Shown here one piece after another: positions 32,033 through 40,974 of a stretch of 64,000 bases of DNA. Each line of letters opens with the position of its first letter. Position 1 is the stretch's first letter. The stretch lies in contig WNWL01000007.1 in assembly GCA_009733745.1 (NCBI GenBank), positions 269,069 to 333,068 of the forward strand, given 5' to 3'. Position numbers and translations under genes: made by a program. The DNA comes from Oceanobacillus sp. HTM 045. GTDB lineage: Bacteria; Pseudomonadota; Alphaproteobacteria; Rhodobacterales; Rhodobacteraceae. A model generated the notes under the pieces. The model saw only the letters and a list, made by a program, of their open reading frames with translations, ran no database searches and was not told the origin of the DNA.

Positions 32033-33114
32033 GCCGAGCCCGTGCGCTTCTGGCGCATCCGGTCGGCGAAGACGATGGCCGCGGCCGCCGCCCGGAAATG
32101 CTCGGGCATGATCTCGTGGCCGACCTCGACCATCGCGTGGATCGACCGCGCCGTGGGCGGGTCGGAATGGATCGGCACCCCGGCCTCCTCCGCCGCCGCG
32201 CGGATCCGGGCGGCGACCTCGTCGACGCCCTTCGCAAGGCAGACCGGCGGGCGCGGCGACGCGCGCTCCCACTTGAGCGCGACCGCGAAATGCGTCGGGT
32301 TGACCACCACGACATCCGCCTTCGGGACATCGAGCAGCATCCGGTTGGTCGCGATCTCGCGCGCCCGGTCACGCCGGGTCTGGCGGAGTTGCGGGTCGCC
32401 CTCCGACTGCTTCACCTCGTCCCGGAGTTCCTGGTGCGACATCCTGAGCCGGTTGCGATGATGCACGCGCTGCCAGAGGATGTCGATCAGCGCGATCAGC
32501 ACGGTGATCGCAAGCACGCCGCCGAGCACGTTCCAGACCTGCGCTTCGAGCAGGTGCGGCAGGATCCGCGCGTTGAGGCTCAGGTAGCGCGGCAGGTTGT
32601 CGAACTCGGACAGGAGCGCGAAGTAGAGCACGAGCGCGACGGCGAACATCTTCACCGCGCTCTTGAGGAACTCGACGAGACCGGCCGGGCCGTATTTCTG
32701 CTTGGCGTTCGAGATCACCGAGATATTCGACAGTTTGGGCATGATCTTCTTCGGCGCGAAGACGATCCCGCGCTGGACGACCAGCGCAACCAGCACCGCA
32801 GCCGCGGGCAGGGCGAGAACGGGAAGAACCGCGAACAGGACCCGAGCCGCGACGTCCATCGTCGTCGCCTGCCCGCCGGGGCCCGAGACCGCATCCGCCA
32901 GCCGCATCGGATCGCTGAGGAAGGGGATGAGCGCAGAACCGAGCCCCTCGGCGCCGGCATAGACGGCAATCAGCATCGCGAGGGCGAACCCCGCGTAGGC
33001 CGCGGCCGCCTGCGCGTCGGTAGAGCGCGGGATATCGCCTTCCTCGCGCGCCTTCTCGATTCGTTGCGGGGTCGCTTCCTCGGTCTTTTCCTGGCCTTCG
33101 TTCTCGGAACTCAA
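32029..33114 (-). CDS. flhB: Flagellar export switch protein FlhB
   Basis: About 361 residues. The start is a TTG at 33114 overlapping the fliR stop (TTGA); it gives the typical FlhB beginning '-SSENEGQEKTEEATPQRIEKAREEGDIPRS'. Four membrane segments are followed by the cytoplasmic domain with the self-cleavage motif in 'DVVVVNPTHFAVALKW' (N-P-T-H), then 'AARIRAAAEEAGVPI' and 'ARSIHAMVEVGHEIMPEHF'. FlhB gates export of rod/hook and then filament substrates, and cleavage at Asn-Pro accompanies the switch. It is in one operon with fliR and flhA. Confidence 0.95.
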   Translation of the reverse strand: MSSENEGQEKTEEATPQRIEKAREEGDIPRSTDAQAAAAYAGFALAMLIAVYAGAEGLGSALIPFLSDPMRLADAVSGPGGQATTMDVAARVLFAVLPVLALPAAAVLVALVVQRGIVFAPKKIMPKLSNISVISNAKQKYGPAGLVEFLKSAVKMFAVALVLYFALLSEFDNLPRYLSLNARILPHLLEAQVWNVLGGVLAITVLIALIDILWQRVHHRNRLRMSHQELRDEVKQSEGDPQLRQTRRDRAREIATNRMLLDVPKADVVVVNPTHFAVALKWERASPRPPVCLAKGVDEVAARIRAAAEEAGVPIHSDPPTARSIHAMVEVGHEIMPEHFRAAAAAIVFADRMRQKRTGSA

Positions 33115-33893
33115 CGCAGCCCCCCTATCGGATCCGCGAAGACCCGGCCGAGATGCGCGCCCCAGGCCTCGAACAGCATCGGCGCGGTCAGGAGCAGCGA
33201 GACCATGCCGAGCCAGACGATCGCCGGCACGCCGACGAAGGAGACCATGAGCTGGGGCATCGCCCGGTTCAGGGCGCCGAGCGCGAGGTTGTAGGTGAAG
33301 CCGATCACCAGGAAGGGGGCCGCGAGCGACACCGCGATCGAGAAGCCCGCGGCGACCCGGTCGACCGTCCATTCCGCGGCATCGCCCGCGACGGGGAAGC
33401 GGCCATAGGGAAGGACGTCGTAGAGGGCGTAGAGCGCCGAGACCAGTTCGACATGCAGCCCGGCCGCCAGCATGAGCACGATCCCACCGAAGCTCAGGAG
33501 CGTCGCGATGGTCGGCTCGGGCTCGGGCGCGACGCCGGAGCCGAACATCTGCGCCAGCGACAGGTTCTGCGCGGCGATCATCCCGGCGATCTGGAGGATG
33601 TAGACGAGGATCCGGAACGCGAAGCCGATCAGCAGCCCCGCCGCCGCCTCCGCGAGCAGCAACTCGAAGAAGCCGACCGCTGTGCGCGGCGCCTCCGGCA
33701 CCAGCGGGGCGATCATCGGCGAGAGGACGAGGGTGATCGCAATCGCGCCGCCGAGCCGGACCCGCACCGGTACCGCACGCTCGCCGAAGCCCGGCACGAG
33801 GAAGAGCGCCGCGCCGATGCGGACAAACACGCCCGCCGCCGCGAGCACGTAGGCCCCGGCAGTATCGAGAACCGGTGCGAGCGCGGCTTCCAT
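33111..33893 (-). CDS. fliR: Flagellar export gate protein FliR
   Basis: 260 residues, the standard length. It has about six membrane segments with the family patterns 'FVRIGAALFLVPGFGERAVPVRVRLGGAIAITLVLSPMIAP', 'FELLLAEAAAGLLIGFAFRILVYILQIAGMIAAQNLSLAQMFG', and 'FTYNLALGALNRAMPQLMVSFVGVPAIVW'. FliR forms the export pore with FliP and FliQ. The stop overlaps flhB by four bases, and flhA ends 7 bases upstream. Confidence 0.95.
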   Translation of the reverse strand: MEAALAPVLDTAGAYVLAAAGVFVRIGAALFLVPGFGERAVPVRVRLGGAIAITLVLSPMIAPLVPEAPRTAVGFFELLLAEAAAGLLIGFAFRILVYILQIAGMIAAQNLSLAQMFGSGVAPEPEPTIATLLSFGGIVLMLAAGLHVELVSALYALYDVLPYGRFPVAGDAAEWTVDRVAAGFSIAVSLAAPFLVIGFTYNLALGALNRAMPQLMVSFVGVPAIVWLGMVSLLLTAPMLFEAWGAHLGRVFADPIGGLR

Positions 33894-33900
33894 TCCCGCC

Positions 33901-35991
33901 TCACGCCATGCCGACGAGCGCGAGCTTCGCGCCGGTGCCGATCTCCTCGAAGCTCAGCACCGGGTTGCGGATCCCCTTCGCCTCCAGCACGTGGCGCAGG
34001 AACCGGCGGCGGCGCGCCGAGGTCGCGATCGCGGGGAACTGGCCGTGACTGGCGGCCAGCGTCAACTTCTCGCGCACCGATCCCGCCAGCCGCGTGAACT
34101 CCTCGGGCGGCAGCGCCACGTCGATCGCGCCGCTCTCCTCGCGTTCGTGCTGCGAGAACAGGCTCTCCCAGTCGGGCGCCAGTTGCACCAGCGGCAGCGT
34201 ACCGCTGTCGTCGAGAAGGCGAGCGACGATCTGGAACGCGATCCGCCGGCGCACATGCTCGGCGACCTCGTCGCCGCCGAGCCCCGCCGATCTCGCCTCG
34301 GACACCGCCTCGAGGACCAGCGGCAGGTTCCGGATCGGCACCCGCTCGTCGAGCAACTGCCGCAGCACCGATTGCAGGAGGTCCAGCGGCACCTTGTCGG
34401 GCACGAACTCGTCGAGGATCCGCCGGTTCGCCTCGGCGCGGCCGGGATCGGTCGGGGCGGAGAACTCGTCGAGCAGCTTGCGCAGCGCCCGGCGGGTGAA
34501 GAGCCGCCCGAAGTTGAGCTGGATCATCTCGAGAAGATGCGTCGCCACGACCTCGCCGGGGCCGATCACCGGCAGGCCCTGCGCCGCGGCGTCCTCGTGA
34601 TGGCGCTCGGCGACCCAGCGCGCGCTGGCGCCGTAGACCGGCTCCTTCACGTCCTCGCCGGGAATGCCGAGGTCGGAATCGTCGCGGGTCAGCACCAGCA
34701 CGTGGCCGGGGCGCAGGTCGGAGCGTGCCACCTCGACCCCCTGGATGTGGATCGAGTACTTGCCCTTGGCCAGCGTGCTGTCGTCGGTCAGGCGCACCTC
34801 CGGGATCACGAAGCCGTACTCGGTCGCGATGTGCCGGCGCATGTTGACGATCCGGCTTTCCAGCCCGGCGCCCGGCTCCATCACTGCGGCGATCAGGTCC
34901 GGCGCGAATCGGACGTGGATCTCGTCGACATCCAGAAGGTCGCCCAGACTGCGCCGTTCGCGCCGCGGGGCGGCCTCCGCCTGCGCCTCCACGGCCTCGC
35001 GCGCCTTGCGCCGCCGCGCCGCGCGCGCCGTGATGACGCTCGCGCCCGCAAGGGCAAGCGCCCCGGCGATGAACGGCGCGAAGGGCAGCCCCGGGAAGAG
35101 CGCGAAGATCGCCATCAGCCCGGCGACCGTCGCCAGCGCGCCGGGATAGCCGCCAAGCTGGTCGACCATCGCGCGGTCGGCCGAACCCAGCACGCCGCCC
35201 TTCGAGAGCAGCAGCGCCGCCGCGATCGAGACGATCACCGAGGGGATCTGGCTCACCAGCCCGTCGCCCACCGTCAGCACCGCATAGGTCTCGATCGCCG
35301 CGCCAAAACTCATGCCGTGATAGAAAAGCCCCATCGCGAGGCCCATCACCAGGTTGAGAATGGTGATCAGCAGCCCGGCGATCGCATCGCCCTTGACGAA
35401 CTTCGAGGCGCCGTCGAGCGAGCCGAAGAATGTGGTCTCCTCCTGCTCGATCCGGCGGCGCTCCTTCGCCTCGGCATGGCTGATCGCGCCGGCGGCGACG
35501 TCCGAGTCGATCGCCAGCTGCTTGCCCGGCATCCCGTCGAGCGCGAAGCGCGCGCCCACCTCGGCCATGCGCCCCGCACCCTTGGTGATCACGATGAAAT
35601 TCACGATCAGCAGGACGCAGAACACCACGAGCCCGAGGAAGATGTTCCCGCCCATGATGAACATGGCGAAGCCCTGGATCACCCCGCCCGCCGCGTCGGC
35701 GCCGGTATGCCCCTCGCCGATGATCAGCTTGGTCGACGAGACGTTGAGCGAGAGCCGCAGCATCAGCGAGGCGAGCAGGATCGTCGGGAAGGCCGAGAAA
35801 TCCAGCGGCCGCTCGATGAAGAGCGTGGTGGTGAAGACGAGGATCGCGAGGCCGAACGAGACCGCCAGACCGAGGTCCAGGAGCCAGGGCGGCATCGGCA
35901 GGACCATCATGACGATCACCGCCATGAGGGCGAGCGCCAACAACACGGTCGGCTGGTAGAGGCCGCGGATGGTCATCTTCGGGCGCTCCAT
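33901..35991 (-). CDS. flhA: Flagellar export gate protein FlhA
   Basis: 696 residues, full length. The N-terminal membrane half has eight segments and the conserved block 'FVITKGAGRMAEVGARFALDGMPGKQLAIDSDVAAGAI' (the FHIPEP signature region). The cytoplasmic half carries 'FAPDLIAAVMEP', 'VIPEVRLTDDS', 'VIGPGEVVATHLLEMIQLNFGRLFTRRALRKLLDEF' and 'LVPDKVPLDLLQSVLRQLLDERVPIRNLPLVLEA'-type segments. FlhA receives chaperone-substrate complexes in the export apparatus. It starts an operon running through fliR, flhB and the FliJ-like gene, 10 bases after the transglycosylase-like gene. Confidence 0.96.
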   Translation of the reverse strand: MERPKMTIRGLYQPTVLLALALMAVIVMMVLPMPPWLLDLGLAVSFGLAILVFTTTLFIERPLDFSAFPTILLASLMLRLSLNVSSTKLIIGEGHTGADAAGGVIQGFAMFIMGGNIFLGLVVFCVLLIVNFIVITKGAGRMAEVGARFALDGMPGKQLAIDSDVAAGAISHAEAKERRRIEQEETTFFGSLDGASKFVKGDAIAGLLITILNLVMGLAMGLFYHGMSFGAAIETYAVLTVGDGLVSQIPSVIVSIAAALLLSKGGVLGSADRAMVDQLGGYPGALATVAGLMAIFALFPGLPFAPFIAGALALAGASVITARAARRRKAREAVEAQAEAAPRRERRSLGDLLDVDEIHVRFAPDLIAAVMEPGAGLESRIVNMRRHIATEYGFVIPEVRLTDDSTLAKGKYSIHIQGVEVARSDLRPGHVLVLTRDDSDLGIPGEDVKEPVYGASARWVAERHHEDAAAQGLPVIGPGEVVATHLLEMIQLNFGRLFTRRALRKLLDEFSAPTDPGRAEANRRILDEFVPDKVPLDLLQSVLRQLLDERVPIRNLPLVLEAVSEARSAGLGGDEVAEHVRRRIAFQIVARLLDDSGTLPLVQLAPDWESLFSQHEREESGAIDVALPPEEFTRLAGSVREKLTLAASHGQFPAIATSARRRRFLRHVLEAKGIRNPVLSFEEIGTGAKLALVGMA

Positions 35992-36001
35992 GTCTCCCCC
36001 C

Positions 36002-36784
36002 TCAATTCCCCGTCCCGAACAGCGGACGCCCCGCCGCGAGCGCGCCGAGGCCGACCGCCCCGGCGCTCCCGCCCGCTCCGGAGCCGCTGCCGGGCACGGG
36101 CGATCCCCCGGCGATCAGCGGGCCGGCCGCCGCCGCGAGAAGCGGCAGCGTGGCGCCGTCCGGCAAGCGCGCCGCGTGGCGCCTGACCGGCGCCGTCAAC
36201 GGCCCGGCCGGCGCCACTGCCCCGATGCCCTCTGCAAGGGCCGGATGGTCGAGCGCCGCCGCGACGAGCCGCCTGTACCGCGCGCTGTGCCGCGGCGTGC
36301 GCGAGTGGTAGTGGCCCGCGGCCCGCAGCCAGTCGCCGCTTTCCCGGTAGAGATCGAGCAGGAACTGCGCCGCGTAATCCGCCGACAGGGCGGGGTCGAA
36401 CATCTCGGCGATGTCGTCGAAGGCCGAGCCGTGCCAGCGGTAGTTGAGCTGGAAACAGCCGACATCGAACGAGACCTGGCCCGCCGCGAGCGTCGCCCGC
36501 GCATGCGCGAGCGCCTCCGCGCGACTGTCGAACCAGTAACCCTTTCCCGCCACGTTCACCGTCCAGGGCCAGGGGCCGACGGCCCCGTCCGACTTGCGCC
36601 GGGTCTCCACCAGGGTGATCGCCAGCATGAAGCGTTCGGGAACGCCGCGCCGCGCCGCCGCCTCGACCGCTGCCGCGCGGCAGAGATCTGCCTCGGTTGC
36701 CGCGGCGCGGTCGGGATGACCAGTGAGAAGGAGCGCAACCGCGACGGCGATCGCGCAAATGACCCCGGAATTCAGGCGCCGCAT
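36002..36784 (-). CDS. Secreted lytic transglycosylase of the flagellar cluster
   Basis: 260 residues. A signal peptide ('LNSGVICAIAVAVALLLTG') ends near 'AAATEADLC'. The SLT domain has the catalytic Glu in 'FMLAITLVETRRKSDG' followed by 'PWPWTVNVAGKGYWFDSRAEALAHARATLAAGQVSFDVGCFQLNYRWHG', the GCFQLN block of the family, and 'AAQFLLDLYRESGDWLRAAGHYHSRT'. It would open peptidoglycan for rod assembly. In organisms whose FlgJ lacks the glycosidase domain (see the 43344-43694 gene), a separate transglycosylase like this supplies the activity. It lies between fliQ and flhA on the same strand. Confidence 0.9.
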   Translation of the reverse strand: MRRLNSGVICAIAVAVALLLTGHPDRAAATEADLCRAAAVEAAARRGVPERFMLAITLVETRRKSDGAVGPWPWTVNVAGKGYWFDSRAEALAHARATLAAGQVSFDVGCFQLNYRWHGSAFDDIAEMFDPALSADYAAQFLLDLYRESGDWLRAAGHYHSRTPRHSARYRRLVAAALDHPALAEGIGAVAPAGPLTAPVRRHAARLPDGATLPLLAAAAGPLIAGGSPVPGSGSGAGGSAGAVGLGALAAGRPLFGTGN

Positions 36785-36787
36785 GGC

Positions 36788-37063
36788 CTATCCGCCCGCG
36801 ATCAGCGGTATGATCCGGTCCTGGAAGAGCGAGACCAGCCCCTGTCCCATGTAGGACATCGTCATCCAGAAGACCGCACCGATCGCGATGAGCTTGGGCA
36901 CGAAGGTCAGGGTCAGTTCCTGGATCGAGGTCAGCGCCTGCAGGAGGCCGATCGTGAGGCCCACCGCCAGCGCCACGGCGAGGATCGGCGTGGAAATCGC
37001 GAGCGCGGTCCAGAGCGATTCCCGCACGATGCTGATGACCTCGGTCTCACCCATCCGCGTCAC
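36788..37063 (-). CDS. fliQ: Flagellar export gate protein FliQ
   Basis: 91 residues from a GTG at 37063 that overlaps the fliE stop (GTGA); an ATG at 37054 is an alternative. Two membrane segments with the family pattern 'ISTPILAVALAVGLTIGLLQALTSIQELTLTFVPKLIA' and 'LVSLFQDRIIPLIAGG'. FliQ packs around FliP/FliR in the gate. It lies in the operon flgB-flgC-fliE-fliQ. Confidence 0.94.
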   Translation of the reverse strand: MTRMGETEVISIVRESLWTALAISTPILAVALAVGLTIGLLQALTSIQELTLTFVPKLIAIGAVFWMTMSYMGQGLVSLFQDRIIPLIAGG

Positions 37064-37365
37064 ACCGGCATGCGCAGGAGTTCCTGGTAGGCCTCGACGA
37101 CCCGGTCGCGGACGGTCACGGCCGTCTGCAACGCCATTTCCGTCGCCGCGAGCGCCTCGACCACCGACTGGGCATCCGCCTGGCCGACCAGCGCGGCCTG
37201 CGCGGTGCGCTCCCCCTGCTGGACCGTGGCGAGCATGTCGCGTGCGGCCGCCTCGAGCGCCTCCGAGAAGCTCTGGCCCTCGGTCGCGGCCGGGGCGGCG
37301 CTGCCTTCCGTGATCCGGCTGGCGGTGCCGTAGAGCTGCGAGGCGAGCGTGGTTTCGATCTTCAT
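37060..37365 (-). CDS. fliE: Flagellar MS-ring/rod junction protein FliE
   Basis: 101 residues, the usual length. The C-terminal half is typical: 'FSEALEAAARDMLATVQQGERTAQAALVGQADAQSVVEALAATEMALQTAVTVRDRVVEAYQELLRMPV', with the conserved final RDKVVEAYQE(I/L)xRMPV. FliE joins the MS ring to the rod. It follows flgC by about 15 bases. Confidence 0.95.
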   Translation of the reverse strand: MKIETTLASQLYGTASRITEGSAAPAATEGQSFSEALEAAARDMLATVQQGERTAQAALVGQADAQSVVEALAATEMALQTAVTVRDRVVEAYQELLRMPV

Positions 37366-37379
37366 CGTCTGTCTCCCGA

Positions 37380-37778
37380 TCAGCGGCGCAGAAGGTCGAG
37401 CATGCCGGTGTACATCTCGCGCGCCTGGTCGAAGATGTTCAGATTGGCCTCGTAGGACCGCCCGGCCTGGCGGGCGTCGACCATCTCGATCAGCGGGTCG
37501 ACATTCGAGGAACGCACCATGCCAAGCTCGTCGGCCAGTGGGTGGCCCGGCTCGTAGACGAGGTTCAGGTCCGACCGGTCGAGCCGCACCTTGCCGGGCA
37601 TGACCCGCATCGCGCCGTCCGCACGGTCGACCTCGCTGCGGAACGAGACCGTCTTGCGGTGGTAGCCGGGCGTGTCGGAATTGGCCATGTTCTCGGCGAT
37701 CAGGCGCAGCCGCAGACCCTGCGACTCCATCCCGCTCGTGGCCGTCTTCATGGCGCGGAACATGTCTCCTTGGAGCAT
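37380..37778 (-). CDS. flgC: Flagellar proximal rod protein FlgC
   Basis: 132 residues. The N-terminal rod signature 'LRLRLIAENMANSDTPGYHRKTVSF' is complete, and the C-terminal 'VDPLIEMVDARQAGRSYEANLNIFDQAREMYTGMLDLLRR' pattern is that of FlgC (SYxANxxxxxxARxM). It follows flgB by 11 bases and precedes fliE, the order normal for Rhodobacterales. Confidence 0.95.
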   Translation of the reverse strand: MLQGDMFRAMKTATSGMESQGLRLRLIAENMANSDTPGYHRKTVSFRSEVDRADGAMRVMPGKVRLDRSDLNLVYEPGHPLADELGMVRSSNVDPLIEMVDARQAGRSYEANLNIFDQAREMYTGMLDLLRR

Positions 37779-37789
37779 GGCGGATCTCC

Positions 37790-38182
37790 TCAGCGGTTGC
37801 GGCCGAGACCGACCCGCATGAGGTCGATGGCCTTGGAATAGATCGTCATGGCGAGGTTGTGGTGCGCCTGCGCCTCGACGGCGCGAATCGACTGGTCCTC
37901 CAGCGAGACGGAGTTGCCGTTCGGCGTGGTCGGCGTGCCGGCATCGACCACGCGCACCGACCCGTCGCCCGGCGCACCGGAATAGTGCCCGGCCCGCGTC
38001 GCCCTCGGTGCCGAGAGCCGGTCATAGGCCACCGCGAAGGGCGCGACGTCGCGCGCGCGGTAGCCGGGCGTGTCGGCATTCGCGATGTTCTCTGCAATGA
38101 TGCTGTGGCGATGGGCGGAATGCCGCGCAAGGGCGCCGGCCGTCCGCAGGAGCGCTAGGTTCTCCAGCATGTTCTTCACCAT
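37790..38182 (-). CDS. flgB: Flagellar rod protein FlgB
   Basis: 130 residues. The N-terminal 'HSIIAENIANADTPGYRARDVAPF' is the FlgB form of the rod signature, and 'LEDQSIRAVEAQAHHNLAMTIYSKAIDLMRVGLG' is the C-terminal assembly helix. It is the first gene of the flgBC-fliEQ operon and diverges from fliI across about 75 bases. Confidence 0.95.
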   Translation of the reverse strand: MVKNMLENLALLRTAGALARHSAHRHSIIAENIANADTPGYRARDVAPFAVAYDRLSAPRATRAGHYSGAPGDGSVRVVDAGTPTTPNGNSVSLEDQSIRAVEAQAHHNLAMTIYSKAIDLMRVGLGRNR

Positions 38183-38212
38183 TCTTGGTTCGCTGCCTGT
38201 TCCCTAGCGCGT

Positions 38213-38233
38213 TGCAGTTAACAGAGTGTTTGA
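38213..38233. promoter_or_regulatory. Possible CtrA-type site between flgB and fliI
   Basis: The 75-base divergent promoter contains GTTAACAGAGTGTTTGAC, a TTAAC half-site followed at near-CtrA spacing by a weaker second half (consensus TTAA-N7-TTAA). CtrA controls flagellar operons in Rhodobacterales. The match is partial and should be treated as a hint. Confidence 0.3.
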
Positions 38234-38256
38234 CTTGCCGTGCGATTAGTCCCGGC

Positions 38257-39660
38257 ATGAGCGAGACAGCACATCCCCGCCCCTCCGCGCCGCCCCTGCC
38301 CGGCAAGGCCACCAACGTCGAAATCCCCGGGCACACGCGGCTCTGGGGCACCGTCCGCGGCTCCGACGGGGTCACGGTCCGGCTCGCCGGCCTGGTCCGG
38401 TTCGCCCGAGTCGGCGACCCGGTGCGGATTCGCGCCGTCACCGGCGCCCATATCGACGCGGAAGTCGTCGCGATCAGCGATGCCGAGACCGTGGCGATGC
38501 TGATGGGCCCCGCAGACGGGATCGTCGCCGGGCAGCGCGCGGAACTCGTCACCGCCGCCACGCCATGCCCCTCCGACGCGTGGCTCGGGCAGGTGATCGA
38601 CGCCTTCGGGCGCCTGCCGGACGGCAACCCGGCACCCTCCGGCCCCCGCCCTGCAGCCCTCCGCGGGGCACCGCCGGTGGCCAGCCGCCGCCGCGCAATT
38701 GGCGGTCCACTCTCCACGGGCCTCGCCGCGCTCGACACGATGCTGCCACTGTGCCGCGGCCAGCGCCTTGGCGTCTTCGCGGGCGCGGGCGTGGGCAAGT
38801 CGCGGATGCTGGCGGAGCTGGCACGCGGCCTCGATGCGGACGTGGTGGTGATCGGCCTGATCGGCGAACGCGGCCGGGAGGTCGGCGAGTTCGCCCGCCA
38901 CCTCCTGGGAGAGGAGGCCCGGGCGCGCAGCGTGGTCATCGCCGCCACCTCGGACGAGACGGCACTGGTCAAGCGGCGCGCGGCGCAGCTCGTGCTCGCA
39001 ACCGCCGAGCATTTCCGCGACCAGGGCCTGCACGTGCTCTGCCTGTTCGATTCGGTCACGCGCTTCGCGGAGGCGCACCGGGAGATCGCGCTGGCAGCCG
39101 GCGAGGTGCCGGCGCTCCGGGCCTTCCCGCCCTCGACGACACCGGCCATCGCCGCACTCTGCGAACGGGCCGGGCCGGGCCGCGACGAACCCGGCTGCGG
39201 CGACATCACCGCGATCTTCACCGTTCTGGTCGCGGGGTCGGACATGGACGAACCGGTCGCCGACATGGTGCGCGGCATTCTCGACGGCCACGTGATCCTC
39301 GACCGCGCGATCGCCGAGCGGGGCCGATTTCCCGCAATCGACCTGCGCCGGTCCGTCTCCCGATCCGCACCCGGCGCCTGGACGGCGGAGGAAATGGCGC
39401 TGGCCTCGCGGGCCCGCGCCCTTGTCGCCGCCTACGAGGAGCAGGCGCCGATGATCCAGGTCGGGCTCTACACGCCGGGCGCCGACCCGCGGCTCGACGA
39501 GGCGGTCAGGCTCTGGCCCGATCTCGATGCCTTCGTGGGAAGTGCGGCCGGTCCGGGTGGCCGTCGCGAAAGCTTCGAGCGGCTTGCAGAGATCGTCCAG
39601 CCGAAGCAGCCGGCCCAGGCCACCGGGCCGCGAGCCATGCCCACACCGAAGGTCGCGTGA
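38257..39660 (+). CDS. fliI: Flagellar export ATPase FliI
   Basis: About 467 residues from the ATG at 38257. The F1-type ATPase core is complete: Walker A 'GVFAGAGVGKSRMLAELA' (Lys about 181), 'IGLIGERGREVGEF', Walker B region 'VLCLFDSVTRFAEAHREIALAAGE' and 'PPSTTPAIAALCERAG', then 'DITAIFTVLVAGSDMDEPVADMVRGILDGHVILDRAIAERGRFPAID'. It energises substrate delivery to the export gate. It is transcribed alone, divergently from flgB, and its 3' end faces the DUF1217 gene. Confidence 0.95.
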   Translation: MSETAHPRPSAPPLPGKATNVEIPGHTRLWGTVRGSDGVTVRLAGLVRFARVGDPVRIRAVTGAHIDAEVVAISDAETVAMLMGPADGIVAGQRAELVTAATPCPSDAWLGQVIDAFGRLPDGNPAPSGPRPAALRGAPPVASRRRAIGGPLSTGLAALDTMLPLCRGQRLGVFAGAGVGKSRMLAELARGLDADVVVIGLIGERGREVGEFARHLLGEEARARSVVIAATSDETALVKRRAAQLVLATAEHFRDQGLHVLCLFDSVTRFAEAHREIALAAGEVPALRAFPPSTTPAIAALCERAGPGRDEPGCGDITAIFTVLVAGSDMDEPVADMVRGILDGHVILDRAIAERGRFPAIDLRRSVSRSAPGAWTAEEMALASRARALVAAYEEQAPMIQVGLYTPGADPRLDEAVRLWPDLDAFVGSAAGPGGRRESFERLAEIVQPKQPAQATGPRAMPTPKVA

Positions 39661-39705
39661 CCGTCGCGTCCCCGCCATCGCGGTGCGCGACCCGCCCGCC
39701 CGGCT

Positions 39706-40539
39706 TCAGAAGTTGGAGGCGAACAGGTTGCCGGCGCCCTGGCTGCCCAGCGAAGCGCCTTGCAGGAGCGTGAGCGCCGTGCTGCCCGGGGAATAGGCCG
39801 CCAGCGCCTCCTTGACCTGTGCGTTCAGCAGATACCGGCGCACCATGTCGTCGACATTCTCCGCGTCGGCAAAAACTTCGACCGACTTGCCGCCATACAT
39901 CTCGCGCGCCTTCTCCTTCAGGCGCTCGACCTGCGAATCGAGGTCGATTTGCGAGAACTCGGACGGCAGGTTGAACGCCCCTTCGACCACGGTGCGCAAA
40001 GGCTCGGATCCGAGCACGCGGAACCAGCCCGCGTCCTCGCTGAGGCCCTGGCCCGCGATCTCGGCAATGTCGCGGTCGAAGTTGAGGGCAAGGCGCATGT
40101 CGACGTCGATGTCCCCGACCATGCGCTCGAACTGGCGGACCTTGTAGAGCTCGACCACCTTCTCGCGCCGCGATTCGATGTTCAGCAGGCTGCCGAACTG
40201 GTCGAAGCCGATGGTCTCGGCCATGTCCTTGTAGCGCGTGTCGTTCAACCGGTTGGCAAAGGAGGTCGAATCGATCACCCCCTCCTCGAGTATCCGGCGG
40301 ACCAGCGCGCGCTTGTCGATCTCCTCGTCGAGGCCGAACGCTCCGAGCACCACCTCGAGCAGACGGCGATCCTGCACCAGGTCCTCCGCCGTCTCCGGCA
40401 CACCCGCGTTCTCGAGGAAATACTCGACATTGCGGGTGATGGTCGGCGACTTGACGAAGGTTTCCAGCTGGCTGTCGTAGGTCCGCTCGAGGAAGCGGAA
40501 CCCGGTATAGCCGCCGAAGGGAACGATGGGCGTGGACAT
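39706..40539 (-). CDS. DUF1217 flagellar-cluster protein
   Basis: 277 residues from the ATG at 40539, which shares one base with the flbT stop. The sequence is helical and acidic, with the family features 'TYDSQLETFVKSPTITRNVEYFLENAG', 'DLVQDRRLLEVVLGAFGLDEEIDKRALVRRILEEG', 'SFANRLNDTRYKDMAETIGFD' and 'IDLDSQVERLKEKAREMYGGKSVEVF'. DUF1217 proteins occur only beside flagellar genes in alphaproteobacteria and are needed for motility in some, but their mechanism is unknown. It is the last gene of the fliC-flaF-flbT run. Confidence 0.85.
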   Translation of the reverse strand: MSTPIVPFGGYTGFRFLERTYDSQLETFVKSPTITRNVEYFLENAGVPETAEDLVQDRRLLEVVLGAFGLDEEIDKRALVRRILEEGVIDSTSFANRLNDTRYKDMAETIGFDQFGSLLNIESRREKVVELYKVRQFERMVGDIDVDMRLALNFDRDIAEIAGQGLSEDAGWFRVLGSEPLRTVVEGAFNLPSEFSQIDLDSQVERLKEKAREMYGGKSVEVFADAENVDDMVRRYLLNAQVKEALAAYSPGSTALTLLQGASLGSQGAGNLFASNF

Positions 40540-40973
40540 CACGCTGACCCGGATGCGCAGCCATGTGCCTGCAGCGGGAACCGGGCCAGCAAGGCCTCCT
40601 CGATCGGCAACAGGCCACGCAGCGCCTTGAGCGCCGCGTAGAAGTTGCCCTGCTCGACCGCGTCGCGGGCGCTGCAAAGCAGGTCGGTGCCCTCGAACCC
40701 TTCGAGCGCGTCCTCCAGCTGCTCGATGCCGACGAGAAGCTGCTCGCCCGCCTCGTCCTCCCCCGCCTCACCGGCGACGGCGAGCTGGGCGACGTAGCAG
40801 ACCCGCTTGACCGGCGTGTCGACCTCGTCCGGGTGGATGGCGTCGCGCAGCCGCAGGATGTTGGCGCCCGCCGTCTTCACGATCAGCCGCGCGCTACGGT
40901 CGCCGTTCTGCATCACGACGCCGTTCACCAGGAACTGTTCGTGGGCGCGGAGTTTCAGGATCAGCCCGGCCAT
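40539..40973 (-). CDS. flbT: Flagellin mRNA regulator FlbT
   Basis: 144 residues. 'LILKLRAHEQFLVNGVVMQNGDRSARLIVKTAGANILRLRDAI' is the FlbT signature (LxLkpgErixvNGAVixNGdrr). In Caulobacter, FlbT binds the 5' untranslated region of flagellin mRNA and lowers its translation until the hook is finished. Its pairing here with FlaF and the flagellin gene fits. The flaF stop lies one base upstream. Confidence 0.93.
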   Translation of the reverse strand: MAGLILKLRAHEQFLVNGVVMQNGDRSARLIVKTAGANILRLRDAIHPDEVDTPVKRVCYVAQLAVAGEAGEDEAGEQLLVGIEQLEDALEGFEGTDLLCSARDAVEQGNFYAALKALRGLLPIEEALLARFPLQAHGCASGSA

Positions 40974-40974
40974 G